A program made the translations under genes and the position numbers. Positions 25,231 through 34,366 of a DNA stretch of 64,000 nt are shown here, piece after piece (within the stretch, counting starts at the first letter, position 1; each line of letters begins with the position of its first letter). The notes under the pieces are model-generated. The model had not been told where the DNA came from, did not search any database, and saw only the letters and a program-made list of their open reading frames with translations. The DNA is from Methylobacterium nonmethylotrophicum (GTDB lineage Bacteria > Pseudomonadota > Alphaproteobacteria > Rhizobiales > Beijerinckiaceae), in contig NZ_SRLB01000008.1 of the NCBI RefSeq assembly GCF_004745635.1, positions 228,551-292,550 on the forward strand, written 5' to 3'.

Positions 25231-26811
25231 TCAGGACCAGGCGCCCCGGCCGATCGTCCCGATCAGGGCCCGCAAGCGCGAGAGGGTGTGGATCGAGACG
25301 CAGCGTCGCGCGGTGCAGATCCGGGCCAGCGCCTCGATCTGTGCGTGAGCGAGCGCGAGGCCGAGCACGGTGACGCCGTCACCCGCGAGGCGCCGGCACG
25401 CCTCCCGGGCATCGGCGACGAGGTAGGCCGGATCGTGGATGTCGATGTCGGAGGGTTCGCCGTCCGTGAGGACGAGGATCAGGCCCGGGCCGGGCGGGAG
25501 CATCCCGCCGGCATGCCGCAGGGCGGCACCGAGGCGCGTCGAGCCGCCGGGCGCGAGGGCGGCCAGGCGGCCGGCGGCGATCCCCGGAGCATCGCTCCAC
25601 CGCTTGATCCAGGTCGCCCGGACGTCGTGCCGCCCGGCCGAGCGGAAGGCCATGACCGCGAGGGGGACCTGCAGCCGTGGGAGCGCGCCGATGACGGTGT
25701 AGGCGACGTCGAGGGCCGCGTCGATCAGGCGGCCGCCGCCCGGCGCCGGGTCGGCCGTCGACAGCGACACGTCGATGAGCAGCAGCACCGGGACCGGTGC
25801 GGGCCGGCGCTGGATCCGGGCGTACAGGCGCGGCTCGGGCTGGCGGCCGGAGCGGATCAGGCCGACGGCGTCGACCGCCGCGGCGAGGTCGAGCTCGTCG
25901 CCGTCGAGCTGCCGCCTCCGCCTGGTCATCCGGGACAAGCGCAGGAGGCTCAGGGTCCGGTCGAGGCGCGGATCGGGCGCGACCGACCGGGTGGGGCCGG
26001 TCGCCGGCTCCTCCTCGCGCACGCTCGCCCAGTCCGGCCGGGCGCAGCGGATGCGGTGGTCCCATTCGGGATAGCGCCGGAGGGACGCCGCCGGTCCGGG
26101 CGGCGGATCGACCCCGGCGGCGCGGGCGGCCGCGTCGCCCGGCAGCCGCTCCGGGCCGGAGGCGGCCTCCGGCTCGGGCTGCTCCCACAGGCCGGCATGA
26201 TCGTCGCGGTAGGCGGGCTCGACGATGTAGGAGCGCGGGCTGAACGGCACGCGCATCTGGCCGAGGTCGTTGCCGAGCCGGTCGCCGAGGCGGCGGCTGA
26301 AGCCCGGGTCGGTCCAGGCCGAGGGGTCGGCGAAGAACAGCGCCCGGCCCTTCGCCACGAAGGCGTCCGGGTCGTCGGATCCGGGGTCGAGGAGCGCGCG
26401 CGACAGCCGCGCCATCAGGTCCGGCGCCGTGCGGGCGCCGGGCTCGGCGGCGTGGAAGGGCAGCCAGAGCCGCCGCAGGCCCGGCCGCTCGCGCAACGCC
26501 AGGGCCTCCACACGGGCGTCCTCGATCAGCGACACCAGCGCGACCTGCACGGGCCGCAGGGACCCGGCCGCGAAGCGCCCGGACCCGAAGGCGAGGTGGG
26601 CCCCGATATGGGCGAGGCTCGCCTCGGCGAGGCGGTCGTCCGCGGCCCGCACCGGGGCGGCCCCGTGCGGCAGCCGGATCTCGTCGTCGTCGAAGCGCGG
26701 GCGCTGCGGCGGGCCGCCGGGCTCGGGGAGAGGCCAGGTCGCGATCGGGCGGGTCCGGTTCCACAATGCCCGCAGGAGCGCCGCGCGCCGCCGCTCGCCC
26801 CCGCGGCTCAC
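25231..26811 (-). CDS. VWA-domain protein of the NorD/CbbO type
   Basis: 526 aa from a GTG overlapping the upstream ATPase stop (GTGA). The N-terminal half (helical, e.g. LVSLIEDARVEALALRERPG) is like the CbbO/NorD middle region. The C-terminal von Willebrand A domain has a complete MIDAS: DVSLS (about D347-S351), the Thr in GGSTRLGAAL and the Asp in LVLTDGEPSDID. Such proteins pair with CbbQ/NorQ AAA ATPases to remodel target enzymes (Rubisco activation, nitric oxide reductase assembly). Here the pair closes the amidase operon, so the target may be AmiE, FmdA or the transporter; this is inferred. Confidence 0.85.
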   Translation of the reverse strand: MSRGGERRRAALLRALWNRTRPIATWPLPEPGGPPQRPRFDDDEIRLPHGAAPVRAADDRLAEASLAHIGAHLAFGSGRFAAGSLRPVQVALVSLIEDARVEALALRERPGLRRLWLPFHAAEPGARTAPDLMARLSRALLDPGSDDPDAFVAKGRALFFADPSAWTDPGFSRRLGDRLGNDLGQMRVPFSPRSYIVEPAYRDDHAGLWEQPEPEAASGPERLPGDAAARAAGVDPPPGPAASLRRYPEWDHRIRCARPDWASVREEEPATGPTRSVAPDPRLDRTLSLLRLSRMTRRRRQLDGDELDLAAAVDAVGLIRSGRQPEPRLYARIQRRPAPVPVLLLIDVSLSTADPAPGGGRLIDAALDVAYTVIGALPRLQVPLAVMAFRSAGRHDVRATWIKRWSDAPGIAAGRLAALAPGGSTRLGAALRHAGGMLPPGPGLILVLTDGEPSDIDIHDPAYLVADAREACRRLAGDGVTVLGLALAHAQIEALARICTARRCVSIHTLSRLRALIGTIGRGAWS

Positions 26812-27620
26812 GGCACCTGCGCGGCGATCGCCGCGGCGAGGGCGTCGCGCAGGGCCGGGTCGTCGGTGAGGGGCGTCGCGACGGCAAGCGCGCAGGCCGG
26901 CGCGAAGCCGATCCCGCCCGCGATCAGGCGGCCGGCATGGATCAGCATCCGGGTCGAGGCGCCCTCGGTCAGCCCCTCGGCGACGAGGGCGCGGGAGGCC
27001 GCGCCGACCTGCACCAGGCGCGTGGCGCAGGACGCGTCCACCCCCGCCTCGTGCGCCACGATCTCGGCCTCGAGGTCCGGCGCCGGATACGTGAAGGCGA
27101 GGGCACCGAAGCGCTGCTTCGTCGATTCCTTCAGGTCCTTCTGCAGCGCCTGGTAGCCGGGATTGTAGGAGACCACGAGGAGGAAGTCGGGATGGGCCGG
27201 CACCACCTCGCCGCTGCGCTCGAGCGGCAGCATGCGCCGCGCGTCGGTGAGGGGGTGGATCGCCACCAGCGTGTCGGAGCGCGCCTCCACCACCTCGTCG
27301 AGGTAGCAGATGGCGCCGAAGCGCACCGCGCGGGTGAGCGGCCCGTCGTGCCAGACCGTGCCGCCGGCATCGAGCAGCCAGCGCCCGACGAGGTCGGGGG
27401 CGCTCATGTCCTCGTGGCAGGCGATGGTGACGAGCGGGCGCCGCAGCCGCCAGGACATGTGCTCCAAGAAGCGGGTCTTGCCGCAGCCCGTCGGCCCCTT
27501 GAGGATCATCGGCAGCCGCGCCGCATAGGCCGCCGCGAAGAGCGCGGCCTCGTCGCCGACGGGGCGGTAATAGGGCTCGGTGCGGATGAGGTAGTCGGTG
27601 AGCAAGGGGCGCCCGGACAT
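26808..27620 (-). CDS. CbbQ/NirQ/NorQ-type AAA+ ATPase (MoxR clade)
   Basis: 270 aa, the usual CbbQ length. Walker A is GPTGCGKT (residues 42-49), Walker B is GAICYLDEVVEA, and sensor 1 is FLLVVSYNPGYQ. The substrate-facing loop HEDMSAPDLVGRWL and the C-terminal CbbQ_C region (ASTRMLIHAGRLIAGG) are present. It acts as a ring ATPase with the VWA partner encoded immediately downstream. It lies 60 bp after amiE, with a strong palindrome (27642-27666) between. In other clusters this pair activates Rubisco or NO reductase; no such gene is present here. Confidence 0.88.
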   Translation of the reverse strand: MSGRPLLTDYLIRTEPYYRPVGDEAALFAAAYAARLPMILKGPTGCGKTRFLEHMSWRLRRPLVTIACHEDMSAPDLVGRWLLDAGGTVWHDGPLTRAVRFGAICYLDEVVEARSDTLVAIHPLTDARRMLPLERSGEVVPAHPDFLLVVSYNPGYQALQKDLKESTKQRFGALAFTYPAPDLEAEIVAHEAGVDASCATRLVQVGAASRALVAEGLTEGASTRMLIHAGRLIAGGIGFAPACALAVATPLTDDPALRDALAAAIAAQVP

Positions 27621-27641
27621 CGCCTGAGGGAGTTCAACGTC

Positions 27642-27666
27642 ACCCTCCCCCGCAGCGGGGGAGGGT
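27642..27666. repeat. 12-bp perfect hairpin between amiE and the AAA ATPase gene
   Basis: ACCCTCCCCCGC and GCGGGGGAGGGT flank a single central A. It lies in the 60-bp space between two genes on the same strand. It may act as an intercistronic stem that sets relative expression, or be an interspersed palindrome like those at 28774 and 35351. Confidence 0.6.
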
Positions 27667-27680
27667 TCGGACCGGCGGGT

Positions 27681-28727
27681 CTACCGATGCGCCGCCGCGC
27701 CCTCGCCGACGAGCGGGATGCCCTCGATCGGGCATTCGGGCGTGCCCACGCTCGCGCGGGTGATGCCCCGGACCGCGTCGCGGGTGCCGTCGGGATCCTC
27801 GATCCAGCGGCGGTAGAAGTCGTAGGGGCAGGCCGACAGCCCGTGCCGCTCCTCGCGGGAGTTGATCATGCCGGTATAGCCGCGGTGGAGCAGCTTGAAG
27901 AGGTGGTTCTCCGACTGCCAGTGCTGGCGCGCGTCGCGGATCAGGAACTTCGACAAGGCAGCGTACTGGATGCCGTTCTCCTCCTCGCCGCATTCGCCGA
28001 GCGTGCGCCCGTCGAAGCCCACCAGCGCCGAGTGGCCGAAATAGGTGTAGACGCCGTCGAAGCCCGAGGCGTTCGCCACCGCCACGTAGACGTTGTTGGC
28101 GAAGGCCATCGCCTTCGACATCAGGATCTGCTGCTCCTTGGCCGGGTACATGTAGCCCTGGCAGCGGATGATCAGCTCCGCCCCGCGCATGGCGCAGTCG
28201 CGCCAGATCTCCGGGTAGTTGCCGTCGTCGCAGATGATCAGGCTGACCTTGAGGCCCTTCGGCCCCTCCGAGACGTAGGTGCAATCGCCCGGATACCAGC
28301 CCTCGATCGGCACCCAGGGCATGATCTTGCGGTACTTCTGGACGATCTCGCCCTGATCGTTCATCAGGATGAGGGTGTTGTAGGGCGCCTTGTGCGGGTG
28401 CTCCTCGTGGCGCTCGCCGGTGAGCGAGAACACGCCCCAGACCTTCGCCTTGCGGCAGGCCTCGGCGAAGATCGCGGTCTCCTCGCCCGGGATCACCGAG
28501 GCGGTCTCGTACATCTCGGCGGCGTCGTACATGATGCCGTGCGTCGAATATTCGGGGAAGACGATCAGGTCCATCCCCGGCAGCCCGGCCTTCACGCCCA
28601 CCACCATGTCGGCGATCTTGCGGCAGTTCTCCAGCACCTCCGCCTTCGTGTGCAGGCGCGGCATCTTGTAGTTGACGACGGCGACGCCGACGCTGTCGTG
28701 GCTGCTCGAAATGTCACCGTGATGCAT
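27681..28727 (-). CDS. amiE: aliphatic amidase (acylamide amidohydrolase)
   Basis: 348 aa. It hydrolyses short aliphatic amides (acetamide, propionamide) to the acid and ammonia. The match to Pseudomonas-type AmiE is residue-for-residue at the start ([20 protein letters not shown]) and in the catalytic triad of the nitrilase superfamily: E59 in FPEY, K134 in KYRK and C166 in [10 protein letters not shown]. The length is typical. The start at 28725-28727 fits the conserved N-terminus. It belongs to the formamidase/urea-transporter cluster, though a 207-bp palindromic spacer separates it from fmdB upstream. Confidence 0.96.
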   Translation of the reverse strand: MHHGDISSSHDSVGVAVVNYKMPRLHTKAEVLENCRKIADMVVGVKAGLPGMDLIVFPEYSTHGIMYDAAEMYETASVIPGEETAIFAEACRKAKVWGVFSLTGERHEEHPHKAPYNTLILMNDQGEIVQKYRKIMPWVPIEGWYPGDCTYVSEGPKGLKVSLIICDDGNYPEIWRDCAMRGAELIIRCQGYMYPAKEQQILMSKAMAFANNVYVAVANASGFDGVYTYFGHSALVGFDGRTLGECGEEENGIQYAALSKFLIRDARQHWQSENHLFKLLHRGYTGMINSREERHGLSACPYDFYRRWIEDPDGTRDAVRGITRASVGTPECPIEGIPLVGEGAAAHR

Positions 28728-28771
28728 GGCGTTCTCCCGTCTCGCTTCAGGATCGTCGAGGACGACGCGGG

Positions 28772-28925
28772 ATCCCCTCTCCCGTGCGGGAGAGGGGTAG
28801 GGGTGAGGGTCCAGGTGGTTCAGCAAGTATCCACCGGCCGTGGTGCTGGCAGCGGAACCGTTCAGAGTTCTTGCGGCATGGTCCGGGACCCTCACCCCTG
28901 CCCCTCTCCCGCACGGGAGAGGGGT
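28772..28925. repeat. paired palindromic elements in inverted orientation (BIME-like)
   Basis: Two copies of an 11-bp-arm palindrome (CCCCTCTCCCG and complement) lie at 28774-28797 and 28901-28924. Each continues into GGGGTGAGGGTCC or its complement, so that 28772-28812 and 28886-28925 form one long inverted repeat. The pair lies between fmdB and amiE, both on the minus strand. A further copy lies at 35351-35378 and a degenerate one near 56565. This looks like an interspersed repetitive palindrome family, probably affecting mRNA stability or termination. Confidence 0.75.
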
Positions 28926-28934
28926 CGATGCGTG

Positions 28935-29252
28935 TCAGTGGCTGATCATCCACGGCCGCGCGGCCGGGAAGCTCTTGGCGGCGGCGGGCGCAGCCGCCTT
29001 CGCCTTCGCCTTGGGCGCGCAGCAGCCGCAGCCGGCGCCATGGCTGCGGCGTGGGGCGTGGCGGCTGCGCTCGTTGGTGGCGTGGGCGGTCTTCGCGGCC
29101 GCATCCATGCCGGACAGCCGCGGTGCGGTCAGGAAGGCCCGCTCGCAGGCCTCCCCGCAATCCGGGCAATCGTGCGGATCGCGGAACTGCGCCATCGGGC
29201 GCAGCACCGTGAAGGGCCCGCAGGTCTCGCAGGCGTAGTCGTAGACCGGCAT
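28935..29252 (-). CDS. fmdB: FmdB-family zinc ribbon protein
   Basis: 105 aa. The N-terminal zinc ribbon has C8-x2-C11 (YACETCG) and C29-x2-C32 (DCPDCGE), the FmdB/SSF-type putative regulatory domain. The C-terminus is longer than usual, with a Cys cluster GAGCGCC and a Lys/Ala-rich stretch. In Methylophilus FmdB is encoded directly after formamidase, and here the start is one nucleotide after the fmdA stop. Its molecular role (regulator or metal delivery for formamidase) is not settled. Confidence 0.9.
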   Translation of the reverse strand: MPVYDYACETCGPFTVLRPMAQFRDPHDCPDCGEACERAFLTAPRLSGMDAAAKTAHATNERSRHAPRRSHGAGCGCCAPKAKAKAAAPAAAKSFPAARPWMISH

Positions 29253-29253
29253 C

Positions 29254-30483
29254 TTACTTGTCCGGCGAGATCGGCATCTGGATCGAGCCGTCGATGAATT
29301 TCGTCGGCCCGGCCGCGCCGGGATTGATGTCGAACTCGAAGATGCCGGTCGGCAGCCACAGCGTGGCGCAGGCATTCGGCACGTCGACGACGCCCGAGAC
29401 GTGGCCCTGCACCGGCGCGGTGCCGAGGATCGAGTAGGCCTGCGCCCCCGAATAGCCGAACTTCTTCAGGTACTCGATCGCGTTGAGGCAGGCCTGGCGG
29501 TACGCCACGGTCACGTCGAGATAGTGCTGGCCGCCGCTCTCGTCGACCGAGATGCCCTCGAAGATCAGGTAGTCGTCGTAGCGCGGGGTGATCGGCGAGG
29601 GCTTGAAGATCGGGTTCTTGATCCCGTACTTGGCCATGCCGTCCTTGATCAGGTCGACCTTGAGGTGGACCCAGCCGGCCATCTCGATCGCGCCGCAGAA
29701 GGTGATCTCGCCGTCGCCCTGGCTGAAATGCAGGTCGCCCATCGAGAGGCCGGCGCCCGGCACGTAGACCGGGAAGTAGATCTTCGAGCCGCGCGACAGG
29801 TCCTTGATGTCGCAATTGCCGCCGTGCTCGCGCGGCGGGACGGTGCGGGCGCCTTCCGCCGCCGCCTTGTCCTTCGCCTCGCCCGCGAGCCGGCCCATAT
29901 GGGCGGTCGGGCCGAAGGGCGGGTTGGCGAGGCCGGGCACCCGGGTCGGGTTGGTGGCGATGAGCGCCGTCTCGCGCGCATTCCAGGTCGAGAGCAGCTT
30001 CGGGTCGGGCAGGCAGCCGATCAGGCCCGGATGGATCAGGCCGGGGAAGCGCACGCCCGGCACGTGGCGCGACTTGGTGAACAGGCCCTCGAAGTCCCAG
30101 ATCGACTTCTGCGCCAGGGGGAAGTGGTCGGTGAGGAAGCCGCCGCCGTTCTGCTTCGAGAAGAAGCCGTTGAAGCCCCACATCGACTCCTGCTTCGCCC
30201 CGATGTCGAGGAGGTCGACGACGAGGAGGTCGCCCGGCTCGGCGCCCTCGACCCCGACCGGGCCGGACAGGAAGTGCACGATCGACAGGTCGATGTCGCG
30301 CACGTCGTCGGCCGAGTCGTTGTTCTTGATGAAGCCGCCGGTCCAGTCGTAGGTCTCGATGATGAAGTCGTCGCCCGGCTTGACCATGGCGACCATCGGG
30401 ATGTCCGGGTGCCAGCGGTTGTGCACCATGTCGTTCTCATAGGCCGACTGGGTGAGATCGACCTTGATCAGGGTCTCGGGCAT
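29254..30483 (-). CDS. fmdA: formamidase
   Basis: 409 aa of the acetamidase/formamidase (FmdA_AmdA) family, about the size of the Methylophilus enzyme. It hydrolyses formamide to formate and ammonia in the cytosol. Typical segments are DDFIIETYDWTGGFIKNNDS, GFNGFFSKQNGGGFLTDHFP, HGGNCDIKDLSRGSKIYFPV and GDLHFSQGDGEITFCGAIEM. The conserved histidines and acids of this family probably hold zinc. It is followed directly by fmdB and lies downstream of the urtABCDE transporter, so amide or urea uptake and hydrolysis are linked. Confidence 0.95.
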   Translation of the reverse strand: MPETLIKVDLTQSAYENDMVHNRWHPDIPMVAMVKPGDDFIIETYDWTGGFIKNNDSADDVRDIDLSIVHFLSGPVGVEGAEPGDLLVVDLLDIGAKQESMWGFNGFFSKQNGGGFLTDHFPLAQKSIWDFEGLFTKSRHVPGVRFPGLIHPGLIGCLPDPKLLSTWNARETALIATNPTRVPGLANPPFGPTAHMGRLAGEAKDKAAAEGARTVPPREHGGNCDIKDLSRGSKIYFPVYVPGAGLSMGDLHFSQGDGEITFCGAIEMAGWVHLKVDLIKDGMAKYGIKNPIFKPSPITPRYDDYLIFEGISVDESGGQHYLDVTVAYRQACLNAIEYLKKFGYSGAQAYSILGTAPVQGHVSGVVDVPNACATLWLPTGIFEFDINPGAAGPTKFIDGSIQMPISPDK

Positions 30484-30636
30484 GTCCTCTCAGCTCCTCG
30501 CTCGGGTTGGATCGGGGGCAGGGGATCCCGTTCCGGCTCAAGGGCACGCCCCGGCCGGTCGGCTCCTGCCTTCTCTCGGTCATCCGGCTCGCGCCGGATC
30601 GCTTGCGCCGGCCCGCGATGCGCCGACGAAAGGGCC

Positions 30637-31653
30637 TCAGCTCGCGAGCAGCTCCTTGAGCGCGTCGTCGAGGATGCGGATGTCGTCCGGGCTGGTGCCG
30701 GGGCCGCCCGCGAAGTGGCCCCACCACGTGTCGATGACGCGCAGCTCCGCGTTCGGCATCGCGGCGGCCTCGATGGCGTTGTCCTCGGGCGGGAAGTAGA
30801 GGTCGGTCGAAGCCGGCATCAGGATGGCTTTCGCCTTGATCGCCCCGAGGGCCGCCTTGACGTCGCCGTTGAACATCTCGTTGGCGCTGATGTCGCCGTT
30901 CTGCCACGTCCACAGCATGGCGAGCAGGTTGTTGGCGTCGCGGTTCAGGAACAGACCTTCCCAGAAGCCGACCAAGAAGTCCTCCAGCGAGGCGTAGCCC
31001 ATGTGGGTCAGATCGGCCTCGATCCGGTAGAAGGTCTGCGACAGGCCCCAGCCCGCATAGACCCGCCCGAAGGCGCGAAGGCCTCGGTCCGGCGGGGCTT
31101 CGTACCAGCCGTCCTTGAAGGCCGCGTCCGCCTGCAGGGCGGCCTTGGCGCCCTCCAGGAACACGAAGTTGTGCCGCGAGCACTTGGCCGAACCCTGGAA
31201 GGGCAGGATGCGCGGGACCATGTCCGGGTAGAGCGCGGCCCAGTGGTAGGTCTGGAGCGCCCCCATCGACCAGCCGGTGACCAGCACCAGCGTCTCGATC
31301 CCGAAATGCTCGGTGACGAGGCGGTGCTGCGCCCGGACGTTGTCGTAGGCCGTCACGTTCGGGAAGCGCGGCCCGTTCCACGGCGCGGGCGTGTTGCTCG
31401 GCGAGGAGGACAGCCCGTTGCCGAACATGTTGGGGATGATGATGAAATACTTGTCCGGGTCGAGCGCCATCCCGGGCCCGATCAGCCACTCGTTCTCGGT
31501 GTGCTGTCCCGAGTACCAGGTCGGGTAGACGATCGCGTTGTCCTTGGCGGCGTTGAGCGTGCCGAAGGTCTTGTAGGCCAGCTTGGCGCTGCGCAGGGTC
31601 TTCTTCGACTGAAGCACGAAGTCCCCGAGCTCGAAGATCTCGTAATCCGCCAT
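30637..31653 (-). CDS. alpha/beta hydrolase, homoserine acetyltransferase (MetX)-like
   Basis: 338 aa. The nucleophile elbow is GWSMGA (in VLVTGWSMGALQTYHWAALYP), and the oxyanion region is YPTWYSGQH. The fold and the spacing to the acid (MPASTDLYFP) and the final His (DTWWGHFAGGP) match the MetX-like branch of alpha/beta hydrolases. It starts 11 nt after the urtE stop, so it is part of the urea/amide operon. This genomic location is more consistent with an amide, ester or carbamate hydrolase than with methionine synthesis. Substrate unknown. Confidence 0.82.
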   Translation of the reverse strand: MADYEIFELGDFVLQSKKTLRSAKLAYKTFGTLNAAKDNAIVYPTWYSGQHTENEWLIGPGMALDPDKYFIIIPNMFGNGLSSSPSNTPAPWNGPRFPNVTAYDNVRAQHRLVTEHFGIETLVLVTGWSMGALQTYHWAALYPDMVPRILPFQGSAKCSRHNFVFLEGAKAALQADAAFKDGWYEAPPDRGLRAFGRVYAGWGLSQTFYRIEADLTHMGYASLEDFLVGFWEGLFLNRDANNLLAMLWTWQNGDISANEMFNGDVKAALGAIKAKAILMPASTDLYFPPEDNAIEAAAMPNAELRVIDTWWGHFAGGPGTSPDDIRILDDALKELLAS

Positions 31654-31664
31654 GGGACCTCCTG

Positions 31665-32414
31665 TCAGACCGAGAGGTAGCGCGCGACCTTGGCCTCATC
31701 GACGTCGGCGCGGGCGTCCTCGTGGACGATGCTGCCGTTCTCGATCACCAGCACGCGGTCGGCGATGTCGAGGGCGAAGCTCAGCACCTGCTCGGAGACC
31801 ACGATGGAAAGCCCGCGCTCGTCCCGGATCTTTTTCAGCGTCCGCCCCATCTCGCGGATGATCGAGGGCTGGATCCCCTCGGTCGGTTCGTCGAGGAGCA
31901 GCACCTTCGGCCGGCTCGCGAGCGCCCGCGCGATGGCGAGCTGCTGCTGCTGCCCGCCCGAGAGGTTGCCGCCGCGCCGCCCCTTCATCTCGAGCAGCAC
32001 CGGAAACAGGTCGTAGAGGTCGCCCGGGACCTTGCCGGCGCCGGTGACGGTGAGCCCCGTCTCGATGTTCTCCTGCACCGTCATGGCCGAGAAGATCATC
32101 CGGCCCTGCGGCACGTAGGCCAGGCCCGCGGCGACGCGCCGGTAGGTCTTGAGCGCGGTGACGTCGGTCTCGCCGATCCGGATCCGGCCGGCGCGGGTCG
32201 GCACGATCCCCATCAGGGTCTTCATGAAGGTGGTCTTGCCCATGCCGTTGCGGCCCATGAGCGCGACGATCTCGCCGGGCGCGACGGACAGGTCGATGCC
32301 GTGCAGCACCTCGCTCTGGCCGTAGGCCGCGTGGAGGTCGCTGACCGCGAGGAGGGGAGCGGCGCCGACAGTGGGGGCGAGGGGCGGCGCGGCGGCGGGG
32401 ACGGTCTGGAGCAT
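31665..32414 (-). CDS. urtE: urea/short-amide ABC transporter ATP-binding protein UrtE
   Basis: 249 aa LivF-type ATPase. Walker A is GRNGMGKTT, the signature is NLSGGQQQQLAIARAL and Walker B is VLLLDEPTEGIQPS; the phrase EGIQPSII is characteristic of UrtE. An N-terminal Ala/Pro-rich extension of about 20 residues is unusual. It follows urtD by 13 nt in the five-gene transporter set. Confidence 0.92.
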   Translation of the reverse strand: MLQTVPAAAPPLAPTVGAAPLLAVSDLHAAYGQSEVLHGIDLSVAPGEIVALMGRNGMGKTTFMKTLMGIVPTRAGRIRIGETDVTALKTYRRVAAGLAYVPQGRMIFSAMTVQENIETGLTVTGAGKVPGDLYDLFPVLLEMKGRRGGNLSGGQQQQLAIARALASRPKVLLLDEPTEGIQPSIIREMGRTLKKIRDERGLSIVVSEQVLSFALDIADRVLVIENGSIVHEDARADVDEAKVARYLSV

Positions 32415-32427
32415 GGCGCGGCCTCCC

Positions 32428-33201
32428 TCAATGCCCGAGATAGACTTCGACGACCTTGGGGTCGTTCTTCACCCGCTCCATCGAGCCCTCCGAGAGCACG
32501 CGGCCCTGGTGCAGCACCGTCACCCGGTGGGCGATGTCCTCGACGAACTTCATGTCGTGCTCGATGACCAGCACCGAGCGGCCCTTGATGATCTGGTGCA
32601 GCAACTCGGCCGTCTTCTTGCGCTCGGCGACGCTCATGCCGGCCACCGGCTCGTCGAGCATCAGGAGCTCCGGGTCCTGGATCAGCAGCATGCCGATCTC
32701 GAGCCACTGCTTCTGGCCGTGGCTGAGGTACTCCGCCCGCGCGTCGAGATGGTCCTTGAGGAAGATCATCTCGGCGATCTGGTGGATGCGGTCGCGCACC
32801 TCGGCGTCGCGGGTGAAGGTGAGGGCGCCGAAGACCGTGCGTCCCCGCGGGAACGAGATTTCCAGGTTCTCGAACACCGTGAGGTCGTCGTAGATCGACG
32901 GGGTCTGGAACTTGCGCCCGACGCCGGCCTGGACGATGGCGCTCTCGGAGAGCCGGGTCAGCTCCTGGCCGCGGTACTTGATCGAGCCGGAGGTCGCCTT
33001 GGTGCGCCCGCAGATCAGGTCGAGGACGGTGGTCTTGCCGGCGCCGTTCGGGCCGATGATGACCCGGATCTCGTCCGGATCGACGTAGAACGAGACGTCG
33101 TTGACCGCCTTGAAGCCGTCGAAGGAGACCGTGAGGGCCTCGACCGCGAGCAGGAAGTCCTTGTCGTTCGGGGTGGCGCCGGGGAGGAGGGCGGCGTTCA
33201 T
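32428..33201 (-). CDS. urtD: urea/short-amide ABC transporter ATP-binding protein UrtD
   Basis: 257 aa LivG-type ATPase. Walker A is GPNGAGKTT, the signature is the atypical LSHGQKQWLEIGMLL seen in UrtD, and Walker B is LLMLDEPVAGMS. VGRKFQTPSIYDDLTVFENLEIS is also UrtD-like. It powers uptake with UrtE and the UrtBC permeases. It starts 13 nt after urtC ends. Confidence 0.93.
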   Translation of the reverse strand: MNAALLPGATPNDKDFLLAVEALTVSFDGFKAVNDVSFYVDPDEIRVIIGPNGAGKTTVLDLICGRTKATSGSIKYRGQELTRLSESAIVQAGVGRKFQTPSIYDDLTVFENLEISFPRGRTVFGALTFTRDAEVRDRIHQIAEMIFLKDHLDARAEYLSHGQKQWLEIGMLLIQDPELLMLDEPVAGMSVAERKKTAELLHQIIKGRSVLVIEHDMKFVEDIAHRVTVLHQGRVLSEGSMERVKNDPKVVEVYLGH

Positions 33202-33214
33202 CGCGGGGAGGCTC

Positions 33215-34354
33215 CTATTCGGCCGGGGCGCCGTGCGGCAGCACGGTCGGGGCGGCGGGGGGCTTCGCCCTGCCGGGCAGGCGCGGCTCGACGTGCTGGC
33301 GCCAGATGCCCGCCAGGCCGTTGGGGAAGGCGAGCACGACCGCGATGAACAGCGCGCCGAGGCCGAACAGCCAGAGCTCCGGAAAGCTCTCGGAGAAGCT
33401 GGTCTTGGCCCAGTTGACGAGCAGCGTGCCGTAGACCGCGCCGAACAGCGACAGGCGCCCGCCGACCGCGGTGTAGATCACCATCTCGATCGACGGCACG
33501 ATGCCGACGAAGGAAGGCGACATGAACCCGACCTGCAGCGTGAACATCGCGCCCCCCACCGCCGCGAAGGCGGCAGCCAGGCAGAAGGCGAAGATCTTGA
33601 AGCTCGCCACCGAGTAGCCCGAGAAGCGCACCCGGTCCTCCTTGTCGCGCATCGCGACGAGGATGCGCCCGAGCTTCGAGCGCTTCACGTACTGGGCGAT
33701 CAGGATGCAGGCGATGAGGAGCCCGCCGTTGACGAAGTAGAGGATCGACTTCGCCGAATCGGTGCGGATGTCCCAGCCGTGGAGGGTGCGCAGGTCCGTG
33801 ATGCCGTTGATGCCGCCGGTATAGCCCTGCTGGCCGATGATCAGGATGGTGAGGATCGCCGCGACCGCCTGGGTGATGATCGCGAAGTAGGTGCCGCCGA
33901 CCCGCCGCTTGAACATCGCGGCGCCGACCACGAAGGCGAACAGCGTCGGCACCGCCACCACCGCGATGAGCGTCAGCGGCAGGGAGTGGAACGGCTTCCA
34001 GAACCACGGCAGGGCCGTGACCTGGTTCCAGTCCATGAAGTCCGGGATGCCCGGGGTCGACTGGATCTTGGTGTTCTCGACCGAGGAGGCCTCGAGCTTC
34101 AGGTACATCGCCATGCAGTACCCGCCGAGCCCGAAGAACACGCCCTGGCCGAGCGAGAGGATGCCGCAATAGCCCCAGCAGATGACGAGGCCGAGCGCGA
34201 CGAAGGCGTAGGTGAGGTACTTGCCGACGAGGTTGAGACGGAAGCCGTCGAGGGCGAGCGGCAGCACCACCAGGATCAGCGCGGCGAGGACGAGCAGGCT
34301 CAGCCACTCCATCGGCTTCATGAACGGGTTGTCGTTGACGGTCGGGAGTTTCAT
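33215..34354 (-). CDS. urtC: urea/short-amide ABC transporter permease UrtC
   Basis: 379 aa, LivM-type inner-membrane permease with about ten hydrophobic helices (for example LVLAALILVVLPLALDGFRL, YAFVALGLVICWGYCGILSL). GILSLGQGVFFGLGGYCMAM and FSGYSVASFKIFAFCLAAAF are typical of UrtC, and the insertion between helices (KIQSTPGIPDFMDWNQ) matches the longer UrtC type. It lies 12 nt after urtB. Confidence 0.93.
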   Translation of the reverse strand: MKLPTVNDNPFMKPMEWLSLLVLAALILVVLPLALDGFRLNLVGKYLTYAFVALGLVICWGYCGILSLGQGVFFGLGGYCMAMYLKLEASSVENTKIQSTPGIPDFMDWNQVTALPWFWKPFHSLPLTLIAVVAVPTLFAFVVGAAMFKRRVGGTYFAIITQAVAAILTILIIGQQGYTGGINGITDLRTLHGWDIRTDSAKSILYFVNGGLLIACILIAQYVKRSKLGRILVAMRDKEDRVRFSGYSVASFKIFAFCLAAAFAAVGGAMFTLQVGFMSPSFVGIVPSIEMVIYTAVGGRLSLFGAVYGTLLVNWAKTSFSESFPELWLFGLGALFIAVVLAFPNGLAGIWRQHVEPRLPGRAKPPAAPTVLPHGAPAE

Positions 34355-34366
34355 GGAGCGGGCTCC

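Noticed and set aside
30637..31653. Homoserine O-acetyltransferase (metX) for methionine synthesis
   Set aside because: The fold matches, but the gene is embedded in the urea/amide operon, so only a MetX-like hydrolase is claimed.
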